Assembly (NCBI RefSeq): GCF_018141445.1
Contig: NZ_CP058649.1
Location: forward strand, 701,001 to 765,000
Source: Vallitalea pronyensis
GTDB lineage: Bacteria > Bacillota > Clostridia > Lachnospirales > Vallitaleaceae
Direction of reading: 5' to 3'
DNA length: 64,000 nucleotides
A program made the translations under genes and the position numbers. Of the stretch, positions 1-9,257 are shown piece by piece. The notes below the pieces were generated by a model, which did not search any database, was not told where the DNA came from, and saw only the letters and a program-made list of their open reading frames with translations. Position 1 is the first letter of the stretch. Each line of letters starts with the position of its first letter.

Positions 1-89
1 CAAGAGATGTTTGAAATATAAATGTAACTTTTTACAATATTGTGACAAACCAAAGATGCGTATTTATCCTGTGTTTTTAAATAAAAGCC

Positions 90-118
90 TTTACAATTAC
101 TGAGCAATTTGGTAAAAT
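90..118 (+). promoter_or_regulatory. Predicted sigma-A promoter of the M23 hydrolase gene
   Basis: A -35 TTTACA (90-95) and a -10 TAAAAT (113-118) are separated by exactly 17 bp. Transcription would start near 125, so the WalR-type box at 130-146 falls just inside the transcript, a position that favours repression. Confidence 0.6.
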
Positions 119-129
119 TAAGTTAATTT

Positions 130-146
130 ATTACAAAAATATTACA
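130..146 (-). promoter_or_regulatory. WalR box (reverse orientation)
   Basis: On the minus strand this reads TGTAAT-ATTTT-TGTAAT, a perfect match to the WalR consensus TGTWAH-N5-TGTWAH. It lies about 12 bp downstream of the -10 element and upstream of the hydrolase start at 185. WalR is encoded 1.8 kb away. In Bacillus, WalR sites downstream of the promoter are associated with repression; that sign is inferred here. Confidence 0.65.
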
Positions 147-184
147 TGAGGATTGAAAAAGTATTACTTGGAGGATTAAAAGAA

Positions 185-1801
185 ATGAATGGAGCGCCAA
201 AATATCGAGAGATACTACCGGTTAAATATAGAAAAGAAATTATATTAATATTATGTTCGTTATTTATATTCTTTACAATAGGCAATGTGTTTGTTCCAAC
301 AGAAAATATTCAAACCAAAGCCAACAACATACCTAACGCCTATAATGTCGTGTACAATGGCAAGAGTTTAGGTATTGTAGATAATCAGTCTACGGCTAAT
401 AGAGCTTTTCAACTTGCTAAGGCTAAAGTAGTCGATGCTGACGGTAATCGGCTTAAGGTGACAACAGACCTTAAATTTTATCTGGAATATGCCGATCCAT
501 CTGAAATAACAGAGAACGATATACTCGTTATGAATATGCAGGATGCATTGAATGCAGATAAAGCATCTTTCTTAGTTTCAGGCTATGTACTTGAAATTGG
601 TGATGAGTTCAAGGTTGTACTAGAAGATCAAGAAGCTGTAAAAGAAGTTTTAAAAAGAGCACAGCAGCTCTATGTCAATGCAGAAGAAGGCTATCGGGTT
701 GATTTAGTAAGGGTACCTTATACGTCAGCTGTTAGTATGCCTGTCATTGTTAAAGACGATACAGCTGTTGGCAGCATAAGTACACCGGAAAGAACGTTTC
801 AGACTTCAACAAATACAGCTACAAAAGCTGTGAATGCTGCATCTGAGGCTGTTGCGGATGAAGAAGCTGATAATGGTGAAATACCTGTTGAAACAGTTGG
901 TGTTTCTTTTGCTCAAAAAATACAAGTGGTCAAACAATATGTACAGCAAGATGATATAAAAAGCATTGCTGTGGCTACAGAAATGATTACAAAAGAAAAT
1001 GAAAAAGAAAAAACATATGCTGTTGAACAAGGGGATACATTATCAGGTATTGCCAGCAAAAACGATATGAAGCTTCAAGATCTACTAAAAATGAACCCTG
1101 GTGTAGAATCTCAAAAGTACATTAATATTGGGCAGCAAATAATTGTAACCGTACCAGAACCTGAATTATCCGTAGCTACAAAAGAAAAAATTGCTTATAC
1201 AAAACCGATACCACGTTCTGTGACGAAGGTTGAAAATAAAGACAAATACAAAGGCACCAATACCATATTGGATAATGGGGCCGATGGTGAGATGTTAGTA
1301 ACAGCTATTGTAACCAAAGTGAATGGTTATGAGGAGTCAAGAGAAGTCGTTGATGAAAAAGTTGTAACAGAACCAAAAGATAAAGTGTTGGAAGTAGGTA
1401 TTAAACCATTCCCATCAAAAGGAGCAACAGGTAATTTTGTTTATCCAGTTGTGGGCGGAACATTTTCATCACCATTTGGCTATAGACGTGGTGGTTTCCA
1501 TCATGGTATTGATTTAGCCATTAGCACAGGTACACCTATTCGTGCATCTGATGGAGGACGAGTTATCTTTGCAGGCTGGAAGAACTCTACTTATGGTTAT
1601 GCGGTGGATATTGACCACGGCAATGGTGTTTTAACACGTTATGCTCACTGTAGCAGAATTCTTGTTAAATCAGGACAATCTGTTTCTCAATATCAAACAA
1701 TTGCTAAGGTTGGCAGCACAGGTAAAAGTACAGGACCACATGTCCACTTTGAAATTCGTTTCAACGGTGTAGCAGCTAATCCCATGAAATATATTAATTA
1801 A
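185..1801 (+). CDS. M23 peptidase with LysM and G5 domains (cell-wall hydrolase)
   Basis: This 538-aa envelope protein has one N-terminal membrane segment (about residues 18-34), a LysM peptidoglycan-binding domain (about 275-320), a G5 domain (about 325-405) and a C-terminal lysostaphin-type M23 metallopeptidase (about 419-538). The zinc-ligand motifs HxxxD (H439, D443) and HVH (H519, H521) are intact, so it should be an active endopeptidase cleaving peptide cross-links. The start at 185 is chosen because GGAGG (170-174) precedes it with 10-nt spacing. An in-frame ATG at 146 has no ribosome site and overlaps the WalR box. It directly precedes walRK but is separated by a terminator. The WalR box suggests it is a WalRK target. 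Confidence 0.9.
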   Translation: MNGAPKYREILPVKYRKEIILILCSLFIFFTIGNVFVPTENIQTKANNIPNAYNVVYNGKSLGIVDNQSTANRAFQLAKAKVVDADGNRLKVTTDLKFYLEYADPSEITENDILVMNMQDALNADKASFLVSGYVLEIGDEFKVVLEDQEAVKEVLKRAQQLYVNAEEGYRVDLVRVPYTSAVSMPVIVKDDTAVGSISTPERTFQTSTNTATKAVNAASEAVADEEADNGEIPVETVGVSFAQKIQVVKQYVQQDDIKSIAVATEMITKENEKEKTYAVEQGDTLSGIASKNDMKLQDLLKMNPGVESQKYINIGQQIIVTVPEPELSVATKEKIAYTKPIPRSVTKVENKDKYKGTNTILDNGADGEMLVTAIVTKVNGYEESREVVDEKVVTEPKDKVLEVGIKPFPSKGATGNFVYPVVGGTFSSPFGYRRGGFHHGIDLAISTGTPIRASDGGRVIFAGWKNSTYGYAVDIDHGNGVLTRYAHCSRILVKSGQSVSQYQTIAKVGSTGKSTGPHVHFEIRFNGVAANPMKYIN

Positions 1802-1814
1802 ATCAAAACAATGT

Positions 1815-1841
1815 AAGCTCACCAATTTTGGTGGGCTTTTT
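1815..1841 (+). terminator. Rho-independent terminator after M23 gene
   Basis: A ten-bp stem (AAGCTCACCA pairing with TGGTGGGCTT, one G-T wobble) is followed by a T-rich tail. It separates the hydrolase transcript from walR. Confidence 0.8.
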
Positions 1842-1966
1842 ATTTACATTAACCTTGTAATTTGATAGAATAGACTAATAGGATAATAGGCTATTATAAG
1901 ACAACGCATCCACATGTGTTGTTTATACATATAAAAAAGGGAGTTATATAAGAGAGGAGCAATAAA

Positions 1967-2653
1967 ATGTCAAAAATACTTGTTGTTGATGATGAGAAGG
2001 CCATTGTAGATATTCTAAAATTTAATTTACAAAGGGAAGGCTATGTTGTTGTAACAGCTTATAACGGAGAAGAAGGATTACAGGTATTTGAACGGGAGAA
2101 TCCAGACCTTATGTTATTGGATATTATGATGCCTAAAATGGATGGACTACAGGTCTGTAAAACCATTCGAAATAAATATGACACACCCATCATCATGTTA
2201 ACAGCCAAAGCAGAAGAAGTGGATAAGGTTCTTGGTCTTGAACTGGGGGCTGATGATTACGTCACTAAACCCTTCAGTGTTCGAGAATTAATGGCTCGAA
2301 TAAAAGCCAATCTTCGACGGAATGTATTAGAAAATAAAAATACGGAAGAAGTTCAGGTGATGACTTTTGATAACATGAGCATTAATACCAATCGCTATGA
2401 AGTGACCATCGATGATGTACCCATAGCCCTTACGGTGAGGGAATATGAACTTCTAAAATTCTTAGCAACGCGAAAAGAGCAGATATTTACAAGAGAGCAA
2501 TTGCTAGAAAAAGTTTGGGGTTACGAATACTATGGGGATGTAAGAACCGTTGATGTAACCATACGTCGATTACGCGAGAAAATTGAAGATGTACCAGGAA
2601 AACCTAAGTTTATTTTAACAAAAAGAGGAATCGGCTATTATTTCAAGGGGTAG
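1967..2653 (+). CDS. walR: WalR (YycF) response regulator
   Basis: This is an OmpR-family response regulator of 228 aa. The receiver domain has the acidic pair D8-D9, phospho-acceptor D52 and the KPF lysine, followed by a winged-helix DNA-binding domain. The N-terminal half closely follows Bacillus WalR (ILVVDDEK, GADDYVTKPFS, ARIKANLRR). With WalK and YycHI downstream the identification is secure. WalR controls peptidoglycan hydrolase genes and is usually essential in Firmicutes. AGAGGAGC precedes the ATG. Perfect WalR-type boxes occur at 130-146 and 4475-4491, so the system probably regulates its own neighbourhood. Confidence 0.95.
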   Translation: MSKILVVDDEKAIVDILKFNLQREGYVVVTAYNGEEGLQVFERENPDLMLLDIMMPKMDGLQVCKTIRNKYDTPIIMLTAKAEEVDKVLGLELGADDYVTKPFSVRELMARIKANLRRNVLENKNTEEVQVMTFDNMSINTNRYEVTIDDVPIALTVREYELLKFLATRKEQIFTREQLLEKVWGYEYYGDVRTVDVTIRRLREKIEDVPGKPKFILTKRGIGYYFKG

Positions 2654-2680
2654 TTGCACGAGTAAGGTAGGTGTATTAAC

Positions 2681-4450
2681 GTGATAACCCGTAGTTTAAA
2701 ATGGAGAATGGTTACCATCTATGTCTTACTGGTTCTCATTGTTATGATTGCATGCGGCACCATGATTGTAACATCCATAAGCCGTAGTGCTTATAAAGGG
2801 ATAGAAGATAACTTAAAAGAAACCATCACCAAGTCCATGGAAAGTATTGAGACAGGAAATACGAAAGAGGAAGTTCGCAACAATTGGATTGATATTATCG
2901 ACGGATACAAAGATAGTGAAAGGCTGTTCTATTTGTTAAACACAGACGGGACAGTTGAATACCCAAGAGAAAATATTATCAGGGACCGCTTCAATAATTC
3001 CATGATTATTGCAGCAGCTCATGATAAAGAAAGAAAAGAATATGACACGTTCATTGATGGGGAAGGCCCTTATCGTAAAGAATACCGTGGCTATGCTAGA
3101 CCCCTTAAGGTCAATGGTAAAGTGGCATATGTGGTTTACATATTGGCTCCGTCAGGACAGGTAAAAGAGAATTTAGCAAGTACCATTAAAATCATTATAT
3201 TTGCCATCATTGTTGCCATTGTCTTATCCATATTTTTTGGGTTTATGTTCTCCAGCTTTTTGACCAAACCGATTATTGCTTTATCCAATAAAGCAAGAGC
3301 AATGTCAGAAGGGGACTTGGTAAATACCATTGAAGTCTTATCGGAGGATGAAATAGGTGAACTGACTCAGAATTTTAATATCATGGCAAAAGAGCTGAAT
3401 CATAATTTGACCCAGATATCCAGTGAAAAAAATAAGTTAGAGACAGTATTTGCCCATATGACAGATGGTATTCTGGTGTTTGACAGTAATGGCATGCTTA
3501 TACATAGTAATCCTGCATCAAGGAATCTACTAGACTTAGAAGAGAAAGAACAATATGGAGAAATATTTGCTCTCTATTTAGATATGACTTACGATGAACT
3601 CATCGAGTATGTCATAACAGGAACAAGACAACACATTATTCGCTTAGGGGACAAGTATGTTAATTTATGTTTTGCACCATATCTGGACCGACATGAAAAC
3701 ATTCTTGGTACCATATCGGTTATACAAGACATCACAGAGCATAAGAAATTAGAGGAAATGCAGAAAGAGTTTGTGGCGAATGTATCCCATGAGTTACGAA
3801 CGCCCCTCACCACCATAAAAAGCTATGCAGAAACATTGCTGGATGGGGCAGTGGATGAGAGAGAATTAGCACTTAATTTCCTTAACGTTATCAATCATGA
3901 AGCAGACCGTATGACGGCTCTTGTACAGGATTTACTCGAATTGTCACGGTTAGATAATAAGCAGACCAAATTCAAGATGCAGGATATCAGTTTATCACAC
4001 ATTGTAGAAGGCAGTGTGGATAAATATCAGATTCATGCCAAAAAGAAAAATCAAATCATGGTCTATGAAAGGACATCAGATGACTATAAAATTACGGGTG
4101 ATGCTGGCCGTATAGAGCAAGTCATTAAGAATATTATATCCAATGCAGTAAAATACAGTTATGAAGAAGCAACCATTCAAATAGAAGTTATGGAAAGAGG
4201 TCGATTTATTGTTGTCACCATACAAGATACAGGTATGGGTATACCAGAAGAAGACTTATCAAGAATCTTCGATCGTTTTTATCGTGTAGACAAAGCAAGG
4301 TCAAGAGCCATGGGAGGAACAGGCCTAGGTCTGGCCATTGCAAAAGAAATCATGGAATGCCATGGTGGACATATTAAAGTAAACAGCGAAATTGGTGTCG
4401 GTACATGTTTTCATTTGTATTTTCCTTATGAAAAAAGGGAAGCACAATAA
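2681..4450 (+). CDS. walK: WalK (YycG) sensor histidine kinase
   Basis: This 589-aa membrane kinase starts at a GTG behind AAGGTAGG, 27 nt after walR. It has two membrane segments (about 8-30 and 160-185) enclosing an extracytoplasmic sensor loop, then a HAMP domain, a PAS domain (about 250-355), a HisKA domain with phospho-His H370 (VSHELRTPLT) and a HATPase domain with N, G1 (DTGMGIP) and G2 (GGTGLGL) boxes. The layout is that of WalK. It phosphorylates WalR and senses cell-wall state. YycH and YycI, encoded downstream, are its membrane modulators in other Firmicutes. Confidence 0.95.
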   Translation: MITRSLKWRMVTIYVLLVLIVMIACGTMIVTSISRSAYKGIEDNLKETITKSMESIETGNTKEEVRNNWIDIIDGYKDSERLFYLLNTDGTVEYPRENIIRDRFNNSMIIAAAHDKERKEYDTFIDGEGPYRKEYRGYARPLKVNGKVAYVVYILAPSGQVKENLASTIKIIIFAIIVAIVLSIFFGFMFSSFLTKPIIALSNKARAMSEGDLVNTIEVLSEDEIGELTQNFNIMAKELNHNLTQISSEKNKLETVFAHMTDGILVFDSNGMLIHSNPASRNLLDLEEKEQYGEIFALYLDMTYDELIEYVITGTRQHIIRLGDKYVNLCFAPYLDRHENILGTISVIQDITEHKKLEEMQKEFVANVSHELRTPLTTIKSYAETLLDGAVDERELALNFLNVINHEADRMTALVQDLLELSRLDNKQTKFKMQDISLSHIVEGSVDKYQIHAKKKNQIMVYERTSDDYKITGDAGRIEQVIKNIISNAVKYSYEEATIQIEVMERGRFIVVTIQDTGMGIPEEDLSRIFDRFYRVDKARSRAMGGTGLGLAIAKEIMECHGGHIKVNSEIGVGTCFHLYFPYEKREAQ

Positions 4451-4474
4451 GATGTTATTTAAAAGTTAACACAT

Positions 4475-4507
4475 TGTAATGAAATTGTAATACTTTTCTA
4501 GTATAAT
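4475..4507 (+). promoter_or_regulatory. WalR box with -10 element
   Basis: TGTAAT-GAAAT-TGTAAT (4475-4491) is a perfect direct-repeat WalR box. It is followed after 10 nt by a consensus -10 TATAAT (4502-4507). The box occupies the -35 region, the arrangement expected for activation by an OmpR-family regulator. It lies between walK and the next gene, so the exported protein, and yycHI by read-through, can be induced by WalR. Confidence 0.7.
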
Positions 4508-4544
4508 GAGATTAATAAAAATTATGATTTGGAAGAGGTAGCAT

Positions 4545-5237
4545 ATGTGTAAGAAATATATACGACTATTCATAATAAGTATGTTTATAGCTTTTTGTGT
4601 GCCCATCATCGCATGTGCAGCCCCAGAGCCTGCAAATGGTGATATGGAAGAGAAAGAAGAGAGTTTTCTTGCGTATTTTGATATCCATGATGATATACTT
4701 GATATATTAGACGGTGGAAAACAAGTGGATGACAAGATAGCAGATGCATTACAAGAAGATGATATTAACACGTTTACTTATCTTAATTTAAATAAAGGAT
4801 TTCGTAAAATAGAAAAGACGAACGACAATGAAAGTGCTCATGCAGGGTATTTTCAAGTAGCACCTACATTTTCTGATACCAAGGATATATCAGGTGAAGG
4901 TGAAGAAAATACAGTCGTTGGTATCATGGTCTGTAAGATTGATGAAGACAATACATTAAAACCTACTTTCTTTACAGAACGTCAAAAAATTGGACCATCT
5001 AAGCTATACAATGAGTCCATTGAACTGAAAAGCATTGGTGGCAATATGATTATTCTTGCTGTTAAAAAAGGTGAAAAATGTGAACACAAGGTGTATTACA
5101 TTAATCGAAAAAAAGCAGACACCAAAGAACTCTTAGAGAACATTGACGTTGGATTTGATGTTGAGGATGACAACGAACAGGACAATACATTTGATTCTTT
5201 CTTCAAAGAATATACAGATGATAACCAAGCAGAATAA
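4545..5237 (+). CDS. Exported protein of unknown function in the wal locus
   Basis: This 230-aa protein has a clear signal sequence (basic MCKK start, hydrophobic stretch 9-24, probable cleavage after ACA near residue 25) and a very acidic C-terminal third rich in D/E. I recognise no family. It begins at ATG 4545 behind GGAAGAGG, 94 nt after walK and 33 nt before yycH, under a promoter with a perfect WalR box. Bacillus wal operons have no gene at this place. A role in feedback to WalK, together with YycH/YycI, is an inference from position and export only. Confidence 0.75.
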   Translation: MCKKYIRLFIISMFIAFCVPIIACAAPEPANGDMEEKEESFLAYFDIHDDILDILDGGKQVDDKIADALQEDDINTFTYLNLNKGFRKIEKTNDNESAHAGYFQVAPTFSDTKDISGEGEENTVVGIMVCKIDEDNTLKPTFFTERQKIGPSKLYNESIELKSIGGNMIILAVKKGEKCEHKVYYINRKKADTKELLENIDVGFDVEDDNEQDNTFDSFFKEYTDDNQAE

Positions 5238-5270
5238 GATGTGAGAATACCAAAAGTAGTGTGAATAACG

Positions 5271-6641
5271 ATGAAGAATGCAATAAGAACAGTTGTACTT
5301 GTGTTTTTAATAGGTCTTAGTTTGTATCAGCTAACAAGGTTATGGTTTGATGACTTATCAAACTTTAACCTTTTTTATAATGCTCAGGATTCAAAAGCCA
5401 TAGCCAAGGATAAGTATTTTATAAAACCCGATACGTTGGCGGTATATAATCTCAATGAAGTAGGTAAAGGCTATTCATGGATTAAGCAAAACAAGAAGGA
5501 ATTTGATGATACATTTTTCAAGTCAGCGAATCTAATAAAAGCTGTATTAGCAAAAGGTAAAATAGAACCCGCATCCGTAGAAGAGTTATGGCAAAAGCAA
5601 AATGTATTGTTTAAGTATGATTATGAGATAGAGCCAAGTCTCCTATTGCGTGACCTTAATGTTAAGAACTTGTCTTTCAATGAGAATGTTCAACCTTTTA
5701 ATGAGATCATGATTATGCTTCTATCTCATACAAGTGCAAAAGTCTATTTTATGAATGATACAGATTATAACAATATAATCGCTTACACGGTGTCAGGGGA
5801 TGAAAGTATCGGTATTCTTAAACAAGGAATGGATGATTTACAAGGAAAAGATTTTCCTTACTATCAATCATCTAAAGAATTAAACCTATCATCCTTCACG
5901 AGGAATGTACTCATACCCGATATAAAATCAGTGGAGTTCAATACCATTGATTTATCCAAACCATTTTATAAGGACGATACATTGGATGAAGCGGCATTAA
6001 AAACATACGTTAATGGCTTCTCTAAGTATAATAAGTTCAAGTTAAGCATCAATGATGAAGATGATGATAAGCTCACTTATATTGATGTGGATGATGGTGT
6101 GCAGTTGGACTATTATCTCAATGGGTATGTGGCTTATAGAAGTGATAAGAATAGCAATAAAAAGAACGTATCACCTGTAGATGCCTATTACAAAGCAGAA
6201 GATTTTATTAAAAATAGAGATACGCTCATTAAAGACGTGGAGTATACGTTAGCTCATTATGTCATTGAAGAGGATAAGGTAACATTTTACTATAAGTATA
6301 AATTCAACGGTATAGATGTGGATATTGCTGAAGAGAAACTTCAAGCTGTGGATATAAACATAAAATACCCCATTGAAATAATAATTGAAGATGGACACAT
6401 AACACATTATAAAAGGTTCCTATTAAATGAAGAACGTAACGAAAGCAATGTACAAAAAGAAGAATATACGCTATCTTATAGTGATGTTATAGACCATATG
6501 ATAGAAGACTATCCTGATGAAAAAGGCAGAAACATAGAAGATGTATCGGTTAAATATCTGTTGGATAGTGAGGCTCAAACACTGCAATTAAGCTGGGTCG
6601 TAACAACGGACAATATAAAATATACACAAACCATTAATTAG
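5271..6641 (+). CDS. yycH: YycH-like regulator of WalK
   Basis: This 456-aa protein is close to the usual YycH length. It has one N-terminal membrane anchor (about residues 8-24) and a large extracytoplasmic domain. YycH family members bind the WalK membrane region with YycI and tune kinase activity. Assignment rests on position after walRK, topology, length and the YycI gene 17 nt downstream; sequence conservation in this family is low. The Shine-Dalgarno sequence is weak, suggesting coupling to the upstream gene. Confidence 0.8.
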   Translation: MKNAIRTVVLVFLIGLSLYQLTRLWFDDLSNFNLFYNAQDSKAIAKDKYFIKPDTLAVYNLNEVGKGYSWIKQNKKEFDDTFFKSANLIKAVLAKGKIEPASVEELWQKQNVLFKYDYEIEPSLLLRDLNVKNLSFNENVQPFNEIMIMLLSHTSAKVYFMNDTDYNNIIAYTVSGDESIGILKQGMDDLQGKDFPYYQSSKELNLSSFTRNVLIPDIKSVEFNTIDLSKPFYKDDTLDEAALKTYVNGFSKYNKFKLSINDEDDDKLTYIDVDDGVQLDYYLNGYVAYRSDKNSNKKNVSPVDAYYKAEDFIKNRDTLIKDVEYTLAHYVIEEDKVTFYYKYKFNGIDVDIAEEKLQAVDINIKYPIEIIIEDGHITHYKRFLLNEERNESNVQKEEYTLSYSDVIDHMIEDYPDEKGRNIEDVSVKYLLDSEAQTLQLSWVVTTDNIKYTQTIN

Positions 6642-6658
6642 TCAAAAGAGGTGCTCAT

Positions 6659-7546
6659 ATGAATTTCGGTCGTATACTAAATATCTTTATTATATTATTT
6701 ATTATTGCCAATATAGTTCTTTTCGGCCTCTATGAATATAAAAAGAAAACGGACTATAGTCTGTCTGCAGAAAGAGAGAGACAGCTTATAGAAATTTTGA
6801 CAGAAAATAATATTTCCATTTACACCCTTTTACCCAAGTTTTACCCTAGAAGAAAATTGGAAGTTGAACGAATTAATATCAATACCACCACATATCCAGA
6901 ACAATTCTTTGATGGAGGCTATACACTAAAACCTTTTGAGAACCGTTATTCAAAAGGAAATGAAGATTTATTTATTCACTCAAAAGCCAAGGAAGTCACC
7001 ATTGAATATGAAAAAAAAGCCAATACACCTATTGAGAATTTTGATAAAGGTACAGTAGAAAAGATAGGTAGAGAATTAGTTGATCGCCTAACACTACATA
7101 AAAATAAGATGGTCATGCTCAGCAGTGAACCGGATGATGATCTGACAAAATATGTTCTTGTGTATAACGACAAAGCGAAGCATAATGACATTCTATTTAG
7201 TAGTTATGTGGAGCTTGCAATCTATAAAAATGGTGATATATCAGCTAAAAGCAGACGTTATAAACCATTAAGGTTTAGTGGCAGTAGTAAAAAAATTTTT
7301 CCAGTGGATGAAGTTTTGTATGAATTTATGTATAATATTCAAGGAAAAGCGAATAATGAGTTTATAAAAATAATGGGCATAGACATTGGTTATTATGTAG
7401 ATGATGTGGATAAAGAGAATGAGAAAAATTCTGCTACAAGCATAATAGAAGCGGAACCTTGTTACCGTATTAGCTTAGGTAATGGTGAAGTACACTATAT
7501 TAATGCTTATACGAATATCGAAATTTTTTATACCGAATACGACTAG
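6659..7546 (+). CDS. yycI: YycI-like regulator of WalK
   Basis: This 295-aa protein has a typical YycI N-terminus: a short cytoplasmic start (MNFGR), one membrane helix (about 7-25) and an extracytoplasmic domain. It forms the last gene of the wal block, behind AGAGGTG. YycI pairs with YycH to modulate WalK. Bacillus has yycJ next; here murA follows instead, from its own promoter. Confidence 0.8.
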   Translation: MNFGRILNIFIILFIIANIVLFGLYEYKKKTDYSLSAERERQLIEILTENNISIYTLLPKFYPRRKLEVERININTTTYPEQFFDGGYTLKPFENRYSKGNEDLFIHSKAKEVTIEYEKKANTPIENFDKGTVEKIGRELVDRLTLHKNKMVMLSSEPDDDLTKYVLVYNDKAKHNDILFSSYVELAIYKNGDISAKSRRYKPLRFSGSSKKIFPVDEVLYEFMYNIQGKANNEFIKIMGIDIGYYVDDVDKENEKNSATSIIEAEPCYRISLGNGEVHYINAYTNIEIFYTEYD

Positions 7547-7580
7547 GTATATAAAAATTATTCCGAAAAAGTAAACATCT

Positions 7581-7609
7581 TTTACAAAAGCTGGAACATG
7601 TGCTATAAT
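7581..7609 (+). promoter_or_regulatory. Predicted sigma-A promoter of murA
   Basis: TTTACA (7581-7586) and TATAAT (7604-7609) lie 17 bp apart, with a TGC extended -10 at 7601-7603. This is a near-ideal promoter. Its start would give murA a 5' leader of roughly 235 nt. Confidence 0.7.
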
Positions 7610-7615
7610 AAAAAA

Positions 7616-7852
7616 TAGTGTAAACCAAGTAAATAAAAAGATGACCATAAAAAATAATAAAAAAAATAGTATATGGAATATTAGATTTTTCTAAGCAATA
7701 GTAACGTTTAAGATATGTAGATAGAGCTATTGCTTATAAGAACGAGATTTATTATAATGAACTTATGATGACTAAGAAATTTACTTAAGATGATATACGG
7801 ATATAGAAGATGAAGTTCAACTTTATGAAGTATACTTAAGAGAGGTGTAAAA
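7616..7852 (+). other. Long 5' leader of murA with inverted repeat
   Basis: The leader contains a perfect 10-bp inverted repeat, TAAGCAATAG (7692-7701) and CTATTGCTTA (7727-7736), with a 25-nt loop and no T-run. It is therefore not a simple terminator. No known riboswitch motif or convincing upstream ORF is visible. Its length suggests post-transcriptional control of murA, which is an inference. Confidence 0.4.
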
Positions 7853-9139
7853 GTGGAACAACTAGTGATAAAGGGTAATGTGAGATTACAAGGCGAAGTT
7901 ACAATTAGTGGTGCTAAGAACGCAGCCTTGGCCGTTTTAGCTGCAGCTATCCTAGCTGATGATGTTTGTGTTATTGAGAATCTACCATGTGTCAATGACA
8001 TCAAGGTATTGTTGCAATCAATGGAGCAATTAGGCGTTAATGTGGACTATTTGGATCAAAATAAAATCAAAATGGATTCACGACATATTCATAACCGTAG
8101 GATTGATTATGATTATATCAAAAAGATAAGAGCTTCTTACTACTTGTTAGGAGCATTGCTAGGGAAATATAAAAAAGCTGAAGTAGCATTACCTGGCGGT
8201 TGCAATATTGGAAGCCGTCCTATTGACCAGCATATCAAAGGCTTTGAAGCTTTAGGTGCTCATGTTGAAGTCAAACATGGGATGATTGTCGCAACAGCTG
8301 ATGATTTAACAGGAGCTAATATTTTCTTAGATATGGCAAGTGTAGGAGCAACCATTAATATCATGCTTGCTGCAGTAAAAGCGAAAGGAACAACCGTTAT
8401 TGAGAATGCTGCAAAAGAGCCTCATGTTGTAGAAGTGGCTAACTTCCTAAGCAGTATGGGTGCTGATGTAAAAGGTGCTGGAACAGATGTCATTAAAATT
8501 AATGGTGTAAAAGAACTTCATGGCACAGAATACATGATCATTCCTGATCAGATTGAAGCAGGCACATACATGATTGCTGGTGCTATTACAGGCGGCGATG
8601 TGACAGTCAATAATATTATTCCTAAGCACATGGAGGCTGTTTCAGCAAAATTAGCGGAGATGGGTGTCACCATTGAAGAATATGATGAAGCCATACGTGT
8701 TATTGCTAACGGTCCCTTAAAGAATATCCAAGTAAAAACATCACCATATCCAGGATTTCCTACCGATATGCAACCTCAGATGACCGCTTTGTTATCCGTA
8801 ACAGGTGGCACAAGTATTATGACTGAGAGTATATTTGAGAGCCGTTTTTCTTATACGGATGAATTGAATCGTATGGGTGCCAATATAAAAGTAGAAAGTA
8901 ATACAGCCATCGTTAAAGGTGTTGAGGAGTTAACGGGAGCTGAAGTAACTGCGCCAGATCTTAGAGCAGGAGCTGGTATCATTATAGCTGCCCTTGCTGC
9001 TAAAGGTGAAACAGCTGTATCAGGTGTTGAGTACGTGGACCGCGGTTACGAGCATATAGAAGATAAGTTAAAGAGGCTTGGAGCCGATATTTTCCGTGTC
9101 AAAGATAAATCGGATAAATCCATGTTTAAAGTAGTCTAG
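7853..9139 (+). CDS. murA: UDP-N-acetylglucosamine 1-carboxyvinyltransferase (MurA)
   Basis: This cytosolic enzyme of 428 aa transfers enolpyruvate from PEP to UDP-GlcNAc, the first committed step of peptidoglycan synthesis. The start is GTG 7853 behind AGAGGTG. The active-site cysteine is present (C117 in PGGCNIG), as are KNAALAVLA near the N-terminus, RPIDQHI, and the conserved PTDMQPQ and DLRAGAG stretches. A Cys at this position, rather than Asp, predicts fosfomycin sensitivity for this copy. It lies between the WalRK block and rlmH, consistent with a cell-wall cluster. Confidence 0.95.
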   Translation: MEQLVIKGNVRLQGEVTISGAKNAALAVLAAAILADDVCVIENLPCVNDIKVLLQSMEQLGVNVDYLDQNKIKMDSRHIHNRRIDYDYIKKIRASYYLLGALLGKYKKAEVALPGGCNIGSRPIDQHIKGFEALGAHVEVKHGMIVATADDLTGANIFLDMASVGATINIMLAAVKAKGTTVIENAAKEPHVVEVANFLSSMGADVKGAGTDVIKINGVKELHGTEYMIIPDQIEAGTYMIAGAITGGDVTVNNIIPKHMEAVSAKLAEMGVTIEEYDEAIRVIANGPLKNIQVKTSPYPGFPTDMQPQMTALLSVTGGTSIMTESIFESRFSYTDELNRMGANIKVESNTAIVKGVEELTGAEVTAPDLRAGAGIIIAALAAKGETAVSGVEYVDRGYEHIEDKLKRLGADIFRVKDKSDKSMFKVV

Positions 9140-9257
9140 GAATAGCTATTTAAACATATTTTTCATGTTTAATATGTGTTTAAAGCACCTATAAGTTAAG
9201 GTGTTAAATACGTAAGTGCCATGGATTACATGTAACCCATGTTTAATGGATTTAAAT

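Noticed and set aside
146..184. ATG at 146 as start of the M23 peptidase
   Set aside because: It has no ribosome site and its first base is part of the WalR box, while ATG 185 has GGAGG at good spacing.
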